Source: an uncultured Clostridia bacterium (GTDB lineage: Bacteria; Bacillota; Clostridia; Oscillospirales; Ruminococcaceae). From it: a stretch of 64,000 nt of DNA. A program made the position numbers and the translations under genes. Of this stretch, positions 40,432 through 49,937 are shown one piece after another. The stretch lies in assembly GCA_947627045.1 (NCBI GenBank), contig CANQUM010000007.1:1-64000 (forward strand), in the 5' to 3' direction. Numbering within the stretch: the first letter of the stretch is position 1; the number at the start of each line of letters is the position of its first letter. Under the pieces are notes generated by a model. It saw only the letters and a program-made list of their open reading frames with translations. It was not told the origin of the DNA and did not search any database.

Positions 40432-40686
40432 TATTATATTTCCTTTCAATCTGTAATACAAATTATAGTATAACACATTTATATGCAGTATTTCAAGTAG
40501 AAAAAAGGAAAATTCGTTAGTTGTATTGCGTGCAGAGGTCAATTCTGTCGGTTTGGCTATTTATTATAACACAATAATAGCATTCAGCTCAACAAAACGA
40601 ATACATTTTACAAACTTAACAAATGCAGAGAACCATCGACGTCTCGACAAATTTGTAAATAAAGTATTAACAAATATATTCCGTAC

Positions 40687-40714
40687 TTGATTTTTGTTTT
40701 AGCGGTGATATAAT
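40687..40714 (+). promoter_or_regulatory. Predicted sigma-A promoter of htpG
   Basis: TTGATT - 16 nt - TATAAT. Confidence 0.75.
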
Positions 40715-40718
40715 ACTG

Positions 40719-40745
40719 TTAGCACTCAAACGATTAGAGTGCTAA
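40719..40745 (+). promoter_or_regulatory. CIRCE element (HrcA operator)
   Basis: TTAGCACTC-N9-GAGTGCTAA, exact consensus inverted repeat at the predicted start site of htpG. Confidence 0.95.
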
Positions 40746-40787
40746 CAATACTAAAATTTTTCAAGACGCAGAAAGGAATGACCGATT

Positions 40788-42692
40788 TTGGGAACAAAAC
40801 AATTTAAAGCAGAATCTAAACGACTTTTAGAAATGATGATCAACTCTATCTATACGCATAAGGAGATATTTTTACGAGAGCTTATTTCAAATGCGTCAGA
40901 CGCTATAGATAAGCTGTATTTTAAATCGCTTACCGACACGAGTATAGGACTAAATAAGGACGATTTTGAAATAAATATAGAGATTGATAAGGAAAAAAGA
41001 ATTCTAACCATATCTGATAACGGTATAGGTATGACAAAAGATGAACTGGAAAATAATCTTGGCACTATTGCAAAGAGCGGTTCGCTTGCATTTAAGAATG
41101 ATAATAATCTTGACGGAGATGTTGATATAATCGGACAGTTCGGTGTTGGATTTTATTCGGCATTTATGGTGGCAAAGAAGGTTACTGTAGTTTCTAAGGC
41201 TTACGGCGAGGATAAGGCACATATCTGGAAATCTTCGGGTGTATCGGGTTATACAATTGATGAATGCGATTCAGATATGAAAGCAGGAACGGTAATTACC
41301 TTAGAAATAAAGGAGAATACTGATGAGGAGAACTATGACGAATTCTTAGAGCAGTATAGAATCCAGTCGCTTGTAAAGAAATATTCAGACTACATTCGTT
41401 TTCCAATCAAAATGGAAATGGAGAGAACGGAGTATCCTGAGAAAAAGGAAGGCGAGGATAAAGAGCCTGAGTCTATTACTGTAAAAGAAATCGTTACACT
41501 TAACAGTATGGTTCCAATCTGGAAGAAGAACAAGAGCGAGCTTAAAGATGAGGATTACAACAGCTTCTATACCGATAAGTTTGCTGATTATGAAGCTCCT
41601 ATCACGCATATTCATTCTAAGAATGAGGGCATCGCAACCTATGACGCTTTGCTGTTTATTCCTTCAAAAGCACCTTTTGACTACTATACAAAGAACTATA
41701 AAAAGGGTTTGCAGCTATATTCAAGCGGAGTTATGATTATGGACTGCTGTGAGGATCTGCTGCCTGATTATTTTAACTTTGTAAAAGGTCTTGTAGATTC
41801 GCAGGATCTGTCTTTGAATATTTCAAGAGAAATGCTCCAACACGACAGACAGGTTAAAATTATTGCCAAGAACATTGAAAAATCAATAAAAAACGAGCTT
41901 TCCAAAATGCTTAAAAATAAAAGGGAAGACTATGAAAAGTTTTTCAAGGCATTCGGTCTTAATCTGAAATTCGGCATATATCAAAGCTACGGAATGGCTA
42001 AGGATACCTTGCAGGATCTGCTTTTGTTTAAGTCGTCTTTTGAGGGTAAAATGGTTACGCTTGATGAGTATGTAAGCCGTATGAAGGACGACCAGAAATA
42101 CATTTACTATGCCTGCGGCGAGAGCGAAGCACGCATTGATATGCTTCCTCAGACGGAGGCTGTTAAAGATAAGGGCTATGAAATTCTTTACTTTACCGAC
42201 GACGTGGACGAGTTTACGATCAAGATGATTATGAACTATAAGGAAAAGGAATTCAAATCAATTTCGGCAAGCGATCTTGACCTTACCACCGATGAGGAAA
42301 AAGAAGAGGTCAAAAAGAAAACTGAGGACAGCAAGGGTATGTTCGACTATATGAAAGAGGCTCTTGGTGATAAGGTTTCAGAGGTAAGACTTTCTTCAAA
42401 GCTGAAAACACATCCTGTTTGTCTTTCAAGCGACGGTCAGGTTTCAATAGAGATGGAAAAGGTGTTAAATTCAATGCCTCAGAACGGAGATAATAAGGTG
42501 AAGTCTGAAAAGGCTCTGGAGATAAATGCTTCGCACCCTATATATGATAAGCTGACAAGTCTTTATGATAGCGATAAAGATAAGCTGAAAATCTATGCAG
42601 AGCTTTTATATAATCAGGCTCTGCTGATTGAGGGAATGAGTATCGAAAATCCGCTTGAGTTTTCTAATCAGATTTGTGATTTGATGGTTTAG
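40788..42692 (+). CDS. htpG: Molecular chaperone HtpG (Hsp90)
   Basis: [38 protein letters not shown]. Confidence 0.95.
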   Translation: MGTKQFKAESKRLLEMMINSIYTHKEIFLRELISNASDAIDKLYFKSLTDTSIGLNKDDFEINIEIDKEKRILTISDNGIGMTKDELENNLGTIAKSGSLAFKNDNNLDGDVDIIGQFGVGFYSAFMVAKKVTVVSKAYGEDKAHIWKSSGVSGYTIDECDSDMKAGTVITLEIKENTDEENYDEFLEQYRIQSLVKKYSDYIRFPIKMEMERTEYPEKKEGEDKEPESITVKEIVTLNSMVPIWKKNKSELKDEDYNSFYTDKFADYEAPITHIHSKNEGIATYDALLFIPSKAPFDYYTKNYKKGLQLYSSGVMIMDCCEDLLPDYFNFVKGLVDSQDLSLNISREMLQHDRQVKIIAKNIEKSIKNELSKMLKNKREDYEKFFKAFGLNLKFGIYQSYGMAKDTLQDLLLFKSSFEGKMVTLDEYVSRMKDDQKYIYYACGESEARIDMLPQTEAVKDKGYEILYFTDDVDEFTIKMIMNYKEKEFKSISASDLDLTTDEEKEEVKKKTEDSKGMFDYMKEALGDKVSEVRLSSKLKTHPVCLSSDGQVSIEMEKVLNSMPQNGDNKVKSEKALEINASHPIYDKLTSLYDSDKDKLKIYAELLYNQALLIEGMSIENPLEFSNQICDLMV

Positions 42693-42804
42693 CAGGGGTA
42701 GACCCCTGCACGCTTTGCTGCCTTTGGTTAGTTTGCAAAGTGTGTTTACTTTGCAAAACGGCAGGCTTGCCACTTATAATAAATGGGCTAGTATTAAATA
42801 TTAA

Positions 42805-42846
42805 CAAAAAAGTAAGAGATCAGTTTTTCTCTTACTTTTTTTGTTG
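42805..42846 (+). terminator. Intrinsic terminator after htpG
   Basis: AAAAAGTAAGAGA...TCTCTTACTTTTTTT. Confidence 0.8.
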
Positions 42847-42881
42847 AACATCTGTCAAGGAAAAATTAAACCTTGACAGTT

Positions 42882-43103
42882 TTATTTCTGTCTAGTATCT
42901 TCTTCTGTTTTGGAAAACAAATAGTTTGCATCAACTTTATATAGATTCATAAATAAATTTATTAATTTTAAATTAGGTTCTAATTCACCATTTTCATATT
43001 TTGATATATTACTTTGTGAAATACTCAAAATTTCTGCCACATACTCCTGTGATAGTCCAGCTTTTTTTCTTGCCATTCTTAATCTTTCTGCAAAATGGTT
43101 CAC
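42882..43103 (-). CDS. XRE-family HTH regulator
   Basis: RMARKKAGLSQEYVAEILSISQSNISKYENGE. Confidence 0.9.
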   Translation of the reverse strand: MNHFAERLRMARKKAGLSQEYVAEILSISQSNISKYENGELEPNLKLINLFMNLYKVDANYLFSKTEEDTRQK

Positions 43104-43241
43104 TTAATCACATCCTTTGTTTAATTGTAACATATTTTACATTAAAATATTATTCTATTTTAGAATATTTAACTATTTACATTAATTAAATACTGTGATA
43201 TAATGCAATTATTCCAAAACAGAATAATAGGAGCGAAAATA

Positions 43242-43427
43242 ATGGATAAGAATTTTAAGCGTATTCAATTTAGAGCAGACCCTGAAACGCTCGAAAAAAT
43301 TAATTACATAGCCGAACATTACGGACGCACTGTAAAAGAGCAGATAATACATTTAATAGAAAACTGCGTTTGTGAGTATGAAGCAAAGATAGGTCCGATT
43401 GATGATGACCCAAAAAAAGAAAAGTAA
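43242..43427 (+). CDS. Small Arc/ribbon-helix-helix-like protein
   Basis: MDKNFKRIQFRADPETLEKINYIAEHYGRTVKEQIIHLIENCVCEYE; start placed after ggagcg. Confidence 0.6.
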   Translation: MDKNFKRIQFRADPETLEKINYIAEHYGRTVKEQIIHLIENCVCEYEAKIGPIDDDPKKEK

Positions 43428-43456
43428 GAGAAATTCAATCTCTTACTTTTAATATT

Positions 43457-43860
43457 TAATATCTTGCTTCTTGCTTCTAAATTTCTTGCTTTTAGACGCC
43501 CAAAGGCAGAACTGCGTGCAGTGGTTTACCCTAAACTAACTTTAATTTTTTTCAAAGTAAAGCCTGCCCGATTAGAGTCAAGAGACTAGAGACAAGATGC
43601 AAGACCTAATTTTCCACAAAGGTTCTGAAAGTAATATCTTGCTTCTTGCTTCTAAATTTCTTGCTTCTAGACGCCCAAAGGCAGAACTGCGTGCAGTGGT
43701 TTACCCTAAACTAATTTTCAATTTTTTCAAAGTAAAGCCTGCCCGATTAGAGTCAAGAGACTAGAGACAAGATGCAAGACCTAATTTTCCACAAAGGTTC
43801 TGAAAGTAATATCTTGCTTCTTGCTTCTAAATTTCTTGCTTCTAGACGCCCAAAGGCAGC
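43457..43860. repeat. 175-bp intergenic tandem repeat (two full copies plus partial)
   Basis: atcttgcttcttgcttctaaatttcttgctt... recurs at 43461, 43636, 43811 (period 175); diverged partial at 44090. Confidence 0.9.
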
Positions 43861-44160
43861 AGAGCGTGCAGGGGTTTACCCCTGCCAAAACGCACCCAAG
43901 CTAATTAAAGCCTGAGTGCGTTTTGCAAATAATTTATAAGTGGGATGGGGGCAAAGTAAAATATTTGGGAGGTTGCTCTCATCACTCATAATCTAAATTT
44001 CATTTTTCCTAGTAAAGTCCGCCTATTAGTGGCAAGTAACCAGAGACAAGATGCAAGACCTAATTTTCCACAAAAGTTCTGATAACAATATCTTGTTTCT
44101 TGCTACTAAATTTCTTGCTTCTAGTCGCTAAAGGCAGCAGAGCCACCGGCGGTTCGCCGG

Positions 44161-45921
44161 TTAGTCGTCTTGAAGAGCGTCATAGCCCTGCTCACCGGTA
44201 CGAACCTTTACTACGTTTTCAATATCATAAATAAAGATCTTACCATCACCGATATGACCTGTATAAAGAGCCGATTTAGCGGCGTCAACAACGGTGTTTA
44301 CAGGAACTTTGCATACAACCACTTCTGCTTTTACCTTAGGAAGCAGGTTAGCTTCGACCTCAACTCCACGATAGAATTCTGCCTGACCCTTCTGCATACC
44401 GCAGCCGAGTACGTTTGTAACAGTAATACCAGTTACGTTGATGTTTTCCATAGCGGCGATAAAGTCTTGCAGTTTTTGTTGCTTGAATACAACAACGATT
44501 TTTGTTATCTTAGAATCGCCGACTGTGTAATTTTCAACCTCTACAGCCTTGTTTACAGGAACAGCAGGTGTAGGAGGCGGTGTGATTTTTTCTACGCTTT
44601 GTGCGTCGTCTGATGTGTATGCAGATATAGCCGAAACTGCAGGAGCAAAGTCAGCGTAAGATGATACAAGACCGTGCTCTGTAGTGTCAAGACCGATGAT
44701 TTCCTCCTGTCTTGTTGCTCTTAGACCTACAATTTTCTTAATAAGGAAGAATACGATGGTCATAGTAACTGCTGTCCAAGCGGCTACAGAAACAAAACCT
44801 GTTAGCTGCTTGCCGAGAAGTGAAAATCCTCCGCCGTAGAAAAGACCGACTAAATCATTTCCCGGAACAGAATCTGTAGCGAACAGACCGACAGCGAGCG
44901 TTCCCCAAATACCGTTGAACATATGAACTGCAACAGCACCTACAGGGTCGTCAATGTGAAGAACGTAGTCTAAGAACCAAACTCCGAATACAACTAAAAG
45001 TCCTGCGACAAGACCGATTATAATAGCACCTGTGCAGTCGACAACATCGCAGCCTGCCGTAATACCGACAAGTCCTGCAAGTGAAGCATTCAAGCACATT
45101 GATACGTCAGGCTTGCCGTATTTAATCCAAGTGAAAATCATACAAGCTACAGTTGCAACAGCAGGAGCAACTGTTGTTGTCAGGAAGATAGAGCCTAACT
45201 GTTCAACGCTTGTTGCGGCAGCACCGTTGAACCCATACCAGCCAAGCCAGAGAATGAATACACCCAAAGCACCGATAGTGAGGTTGTGTCCTGGGATAGC
45301 GTGAACTTTGATCTTACCGTCTTTTGTTTTTGTGAATTTTCCGATACGGGCACCGAGTATTTTAGCACCAATAAGAGCCGAGATACCACCGACCATATGA
45401 ATAGCACAAGAACCTGCGAAATCGTGGAAGCCGAGTTGTGAAAGCCAGCCACCGCCCCAGATCCAGTGAGCCTCGATAGGGTAGATAAGAGCGGAAATGA
45501 CTCCTGAGTAGATACAGTAAGAAAGGAATTTAGTTCTTTCAGCCATAGCGCCCGAAACGATAGTTGCGGTCGTAGCGCAGAACACTAGATTGAATACGAA
45601 GTTTGACCAGTCAAAGCTCTCATAGGCAGTGAGAATATCCAATCCCGGCTTGCCTATAAAGCCGACTAGATCCTCGCCTAATAAGAGGCTGAAACCGATG
45701 AAGATGAACATTACCGTACCGATACAGAAGTCCATCAGGTTTTTCATAATGATGTTACCGGCATTCTTTGCTCTTGTAAAGCCTGTTTCGACCATTGCAA
45801 AGCCTGCCTGCATCCAGAATACTAAAGCCGCACCAATCAGAAACCATACTCCGAAAATCAGACCGTTAGTTTCAGACATTACCGTTTCCAGAATGCTGCT
45901 GCTTTCAGCTAAAGTTAACAT
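44161..45921 (-). CDS. Ammonium transporter fused to C-terminal P-II (GlnB/GlnK) domain
   Basis: Amt core (GAALVFWMQAGFAMVETG, GHNLTIGALGVFILWLGWYGFN) followed by KITKIVVVFKQQKLQDF...EFYRGVEV...GHIGDGKIFIYDIENVVKVRTGE. Confidence 0.93.
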   Translation of the reverse strand: MLTLAESSSILETVMSETNGLIFGVWFLIGAALVFWMQAGFAMVETGFTRAKNAGNIIMKNLMDFCIGTVMFIFIGFSLLLGEDLVGFIGKPGLDILTAYESFDWSNFVFNLVFCATTATIVSGAMAERTKFLSYCIYSGVISALIYPIEAHWIWGGGWLSQLGFHDFAGSCAIHMVGGISALIGAKILGARIGKFTKTKDGKIKVHAIPGHNLTIGALGVFILWLGWYGFNGAAATSVEQLGSIFLTTTVAPAVATVACMIFTWIKYGKPDVSMCLNASLAGLVGITAGCDVVDCTGAIIIGLVAGLLVVFGVWFLDYVLHIDDPVGAVAVHMFNGIWGTLAVGLFATDSVPGNDLVGLFYGGGFSLLGKQLTGFVSVAAWTAVTMTIVFFLIKKIVGLRATRQEEIIGLDTTEHGLVSSYADFAPAVSAISAYTSDDAQSVEKITPPPTPAVPVNKAVEVENYTVGDSKITKIVVVFKQQKLQDFIAAMENINVTGITVTNVLGCGMQKGQAEFYRGVEVEANLLPKVKAEVVVCKVPVNTVVDAAKSALYTGHIGDGKIFIYDIENVVKVRTGEQGYDALQDD

Positions 45922-45958
45922 AATAATCTCTCCTTTATTTGTTGGTGTTTATTAATAT

Positions 45959-46014
45959 AAAAAGGTACAAATTCTGTAGGGCAGTAAGCCTTTGGAATTT
46001 GTACCTCTTTGTAC
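45959..46014 (-). promoter_or_regulatory. Candidate ANTAR-type hairpin overlapping an intrinsic terminator, upstream of amt
   Basis: Minus strand GTAC-AAAGAG-GTAC overlapping stem AGGTACAAATTC/GAATTTGTACCT + TTTTTA. Confidence 0.6.
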
Positions 46015-46037
46015 GATATTATTTATTTTTCTTGTTT

Positions 46038-48119
46038 TTATACGTAGAAAAGCATTTTTCCGTAAGTTGGATATGGCCAGTATTTTTCTCCTACAAGCGT
46101 TTCAAGCTGATCGGCAGGAGCTCTTAGCATACCCATTGCAGTAAGGACTTCATCGTGATAGAAGGTTGCTGCTTCTTTCATATCTTCAATGCCTGAAGCC
46201 TTAACAGTAATATCCTCAAGATTTTGAAGGTTCTTGTAGGTTTCTTTTTCTAAGTCAGTCAGCTTCTTGACTAAATCCATTTCATAAGCAGGATCAGCGC
46301 CGCATTCTTTTGCAAGCTTTGCAGTTTGACTTAGCTTTCTTACATATGATGAAACAGCAGGCAGAATATCTTTCTTTGCCATATCTATCATAGTCAGCGC
46401 TTCAATGTTTATGATCTTTACGTATTCCTCTAAGAGAATTTCAACTCTTGAGCGAATTTCGGTTTCGGTGTAAACACCGTGCTTTTCAAAAACTTCTATG
46501 TTCTTTGGATCAGCCATATGAGGGATAGCTTCAGGAGTTGATCTTAGGTTCAACAGACCTCTCTTTTCAGCCTCCTTAGGCCACTCAGCACTGTAGCCGT
46601 CGCCGTTAAAGATTATGTTCTGATTTTCCTTGATTGTTTCCTTAATAAGCTCGTGAAGCGTGCCTTGAAAATCGTCAGCGCCTGTGAGCTTCTCAGCAAA
46701 CTCGTCTAATACATCTGCAACAATTGTGTTAAGTACTGTGTTAGGTCCGGCAACTGAAAGTCTTGAGCCCGGCATTCTGAATTCAAATCTGTTACCTGTA
46801 AAAGCAAAAGGCGAGGTTCTGTTTCTGTCAGTGTTATCCTTAGGGAATGACGGCAGAACGTCAACACCTATCTGTAAATCAGCTACGCCGTCGTTGTCGT
46901 AATCTACATCGTTGCAGATAGCGTCTAAGATAGCTGTCAGCTCGTCGCCTAAAAAGATTGAAATTATAGCAGGCGGTGCCTCGTTAGCTCCAAGTCTGTG
47001 GTCATTTCCGGCTGTTGCAACTGAAAGTCTGAGCAGATCCTGATACTTGTTCACTGCCTTTATAACTGCTGTCAAAAAGAGCAGGAACTGCGCATTTTCA
47101 GAAGGAGTTTTACCCGGATCTAAAAGGTTGATACCTGTATCTGTTGAAAGCGACCAGTTGTTGTGCTTTCCGCTTCCGTTAACGCCTGCGAAAGGCTTTT
47201 CGTGAAGAAGACATTTAAAGCCATGCTTTTTAGCTGTCTTTCTCATAGCCTCCATAGTAAGCTGGTTATGGTCTGACGCTATATTTGTTGTTGAGAAAAT
47301 AGGAGCAAGCTCGTGCTGTGCAGGAGCAACCTCGTTATGCTTTGTTTTAGCTGTGATTCCGAGTTTCCATAATTCCTCGTCTAAATCTTTCATATATGCT
47401 GAAACTCTCATCTTCACAGAACCGAAGTAGTGATCTTCAAGTTCCTGACCCTTAGGAGCAGGAGCACCGAACAATGTTCTGCCTGTATAGATAAGGTCTT
47501 TTCTCTTTGCATAATCCTCTCTCTCAATCAGGAAGTATTCCTGCTCAGGTCCGACAGTAGATGAAACTCTGTTAGCTTTTACGCCGAACAAATCGAGAAT
47601 TTTAAGTGCTGATTTTGAAACAGCGTCCATTGAACGAAGCAAAGGAGTTTTCTTGTCAAGTGCTTCACCTGTGTAAGAACAGAATGCTGTAGGAATACAA
47701 AGAGAACCGTCCTTAATAAATGCAAATGAAGTAGGATCCCATGCAGTATAGCCTCTTGCCTCGAATGTAGCTCTCAATCCGCCGGAAGGGAATGATGAAG
47801 CGTCAGGTTCACCCTTGATAAGCTCTTTTCCGCTTAACTCCATTATTACTCCGCCGTCAGCGGTAGGTGAAATAAAGCTATCGTGCTTTTCAGCGGTCAA
47901 ACCAGTCATCGGCTGGAACCAGTGAGTAAAGTGTGTCGCACCCTTTTCAACAGCCCAGTCTTTCATTGCGTTTGCCACAACATTTGCAACAGACAAGTCT
48001 AAGGGTTCAGCGTTGTCGATTGTTTTCTTCAAAGCCTTGAATGTTTCTTTCGGCAGTCTCTGTTTCATAACTCTTAGGTTAAAAACATCTTCTCCGAACA
48101 GTTCAGGAATATTGCTCAT
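46038..48119 (-). CDS. glnN: Glutamine synthetase type III
   Basis: GSIII architecture and motifs ([33 protein letters not shown]). Confidence 0.93.
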   Translation of the reverse strand: MSNIPELFGEDVFNLRVMKQRLPKETFKALKKTIDNAEPLDLSVANVVANAMKDWAVEKGATHFTHWFQPMTGLTAEKHDSFISPTADGGVIMELSGKELIKGEPDASSFPSGGLRATFEARGYTAWDPTSFAFIKDGSLCIPTAFCSYTGEALDKKTPLLRSMDAVSKSALKILDLFGVKANRVSSTVGPEQEYFLIEREDYAKRKDLIYTGRTLFGAPAPKGQELEDHYFGSVKMRVSAYMKDLDEELWKLGITAKTKHNEVAPAQHELAPIFSTTNIASDHNQLTMEAMRKTAKKHGFKCLLHEKPFAGVNGSGKHNNWSLSTDTGINLLDPGKTPSENAQFLLFLTAVIKAVNKYQDLLRLSVATAGNDHRLGANEAPPAIISIFLGDELTAILDAICNDVDYDNDGVADLQIGVDVLPSFPKDNTDRNRTSPFAFTGNRFEFRMPGSRLSVAGPNTVLNTIVADVLDEFAEKLTGADDFQGTLHELIKETIKENQNIIFNGDGYSAEWPKEAEKRGLLNLRSTPEAIPHMADPKNIEVFEKHGVYTETEIRSRVEILLEEYVKIINIEALTMIDMAKKDILPAVSSYVRKLSQTAKLAKECGADPAYEMDLVKKLTDLEKETYKNLQNLEDITVKASGIEDMKEAATFYHDEVLTAMGMLRAPADQLETLVGEKYWPYPTYGKMLFYV

Positions 48120-48148
48120 GTGAATTTCCTCCATTTCAATTATAAATT

Positions 48149-48193
48149 AAAAAGGCACTGCGAACGTTAAAACGTCCACAGCGCCTTTGCTGT
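48149..48193 (-). promoter_or_regulatory. Candidate ANTAR-type hairpin overlapping a terminator in the glnN leader
   Basis: Minus strand ACAGC-AAAGGC-GCTGT overlapping AAAGGCGCTG...CAGTGCCTTT + T tract. Confidence 0.7.
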
Positions 48194-48203
48194 TTACACT
48201 GTT

Positions 48204-48232
48204 AGTATATTCTTTTATTTTTAATTTGTCAA
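48204..48232 (-). promoter_or_regulatory. Predicted glnN promoter
   Basis: Minus strand TTGACA - 17 nt - TATACT. Confidence 0.8.
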
Positions 48233-48476
48233 GTGCTTTTTATATTTTTCTTGATATTTGTATGTTTTTTCAATTAAGAAAGGTCTTTTATAAAAAGTTT
48301 TAGTCATTTTGATAACAAATCATACAGTATAAATTCAAATAGTATATATTTAATATAGTATAGCAATGATTGCAAGATTTAATTATAAAACTTGCAAATT
48401 TTATTAAAAATCAAGTTAATTATAAGTTTAAAATTTATAAAAATGAATTTTTATTAAAAAATTTCTGCAAAAATGC

Positions 48477-48505
48477 TTGACAAGGAATTAGTGATATGAT
48501 AAAAT
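48477..48505 (+). promoter_or_regulatory. Predicted promoter of GOGAT operon
   Basis: TTGACA - 17 nt - TAAAAT. Confidence 0.75.
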
Positions 48506-48523
48506 AATTTAGGTTAATATTCG

Positions 48524-48584
48524 GGACAATGGTGTTCACTAAAGCTGCAGGGTGCGCTGCGGCTGTTTTGTGAATACTTTTTTT
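48524..48584 (+). promoter_or_regulatory. Candidate ANTAR-type hairpin overlapping a leader terminator, GOGAT operon
   Basis: GGAC-AATGGT-GTTC overlapping terminator GTGTTCAC...GCTGCAG-GGTGCG-CTGCGGC...GTGAATAC-T7. Confidence 0.65.
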
Positions 48585-48660
48585 GTATGTTTGATTATTA
48601 ACCGTTTAAACGATGAATATTATTATACATTAATAATTTATAAGTTAGGAGGAAGCTTGT

Positions 48661-49761
48661 ATGCTGAAAGAGGGAGAGATCAGAATTCCATCAGGCTGTG
48701 CGATTTCCGGAATGATTTCAAAGAGCGGAAAGAATATTAACGGCTCAAAGATCGTTCAGTCAATATCAACGATGCACGACCGTTCCAACGGATTGGGCGG
48801 AGGCTTTGCAGGATACGGAATATATCCGCAGTATAAAGACCTTTATGCCTTTCATGTTTTCTATGACTCAAACAAGTCGAGAGAGGAATGTGAAAGATTT
48901 TTAGACAGGCACTTTGATATTATCAATCTGTCTAAGATTCCTGTTAAGCCCAACCAGACTATTACGGCAGAACCGCTTATTTGGAGGTACTTTGTAAATC
49001 CGCTGCCGACAAAACTTACTGACAGTCAGCTTGATGAAAAGGAATTTGTTACAAGAAGCGTTATAAATATAAACTCCAATATAGAAGGGGCATATGTTTT
49101 CTCCTGCGGAAAGAATATGGGAGTATTCAAAGCAGTTGGTTTTCCTGAAGACGTAGGAGATTATTTCAGGCTTGACGAGTATGAGGGATATGCGTGGACT
49201 GCGCACGGAAGATACCCTACAAACACTCCGGGCTGGTGGGGAGGAGCTCACCCGTTTGCAATGCTTGACTATTCTATAGTACACAACGGCGAGATTTCGA
49301 GCTACGATGCTAACAGACGCGATATTGAGATGTACGGCTACAAGTGTACTCTTCAGACAGATACAGAAGTTATTACATATATAATAGATTATCTTTTAAG
49401 AAAACAAAAGCTATCCTTAGAGGACGCTGCAAATGTTATAGCGGCACCTTTCTGGTCTACGATAGAGAGTATGCCTAAGAAAGAAAGAGATAAACTCAAC
49501 TATTTAAGAAATGCATTTCCCGGACTTCTTATAACAGGACCGTTCTCGATCATTCTCGGTTTTGAGGGCGGGCTTATGGCTCTTAACGACAGATTGAAAC
49601 TCAGGTCGATGGTAGTCGGTGAAAAGGACGATATGGTTTATATGGCAAGTGAAGAATGCGCTATAAGAATCATTGAACCTGAGCTTGACAAAATATGGTC
49701 GCCTAAGGGCGGAGAGCCTGTTATAGCTGCTTTGCAGCCAAAGGCAATGGCAGAGCTTTAG
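48661..49761 (+). CDS. Glutamate synthase class II glutamine amidotransferase subunit (split GOGAT)
   Basis: GCAISGMISK, AWTAHGRYPTNTPGWWGGAHPF, VHNGEISSYDANRR. Confidence 0.88.
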   Translation: MLKEGEIRIPSGCAISGMISKSGKNINGSKIVQSISTMHDRSNGLGGGFAGYGIYPQYKDLYAFHVFYDSNKSREECERFLDRHFDIINLSKIPVKPNQTITAEPLIWRYFVNPLPTKLTDSQLDEKEFVTRSVININSNIEGAYVFSCGKNMGVFKAVGFPEDVGDYFRLDEYEGYAWTAHGRYPTNTPGWWGGAHPFAMLDYSIVHNGEISSYDANRRDIEMYGYKCTLQTDTEVITYIIDYLLRKQKLSLEDAANVIAAPFWSTIESMPKKERDKLNYLRNAFPGLLITGPFSIILGFEGGLMALNDRLKLRSMVVGEKDDMVYMASEECAIRIIEPELDKIWSPKGGEPVIAALQPKAMAEL

Positions 49762-49892
49762 AAACAGCTATACCGGCTGACCGCCGGAGGTTGTATGCTT
49801 TTGCAAGAAGTCAAGCGGCAAGAGTTCATTAGATTTAAAACTATATGTTAGAAGTCTGAAAAAAATAAACTCCAGTCTCTTGCAGCTAGCTT

Positions 49893-49924
49893 CTAATATC
49901 TAATATCTAATATCTAATATCTAA
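49893..49924 (+). repeat. CTAATAT heptanucleotide repeat (4 units) upstream of the gltB RBS
   Basis: (CTAATAT)4 CTAA then ACGGAGG. Confidence 0.95.
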
Positions 49925-49937
49925 ACGGAGGTTTATT

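Noticed and set aside
43457-43860. CRISPR array
   Set aside because: 175-bp units are head-to-tail with no spacers
48503-48521. First ANTAR hairpin (loop TAGGTT) for the GOGAT leader
   Set aside because: Overlaps the predicted -10 box, so it would not be in the transcript, and the loop starts with T rather than A
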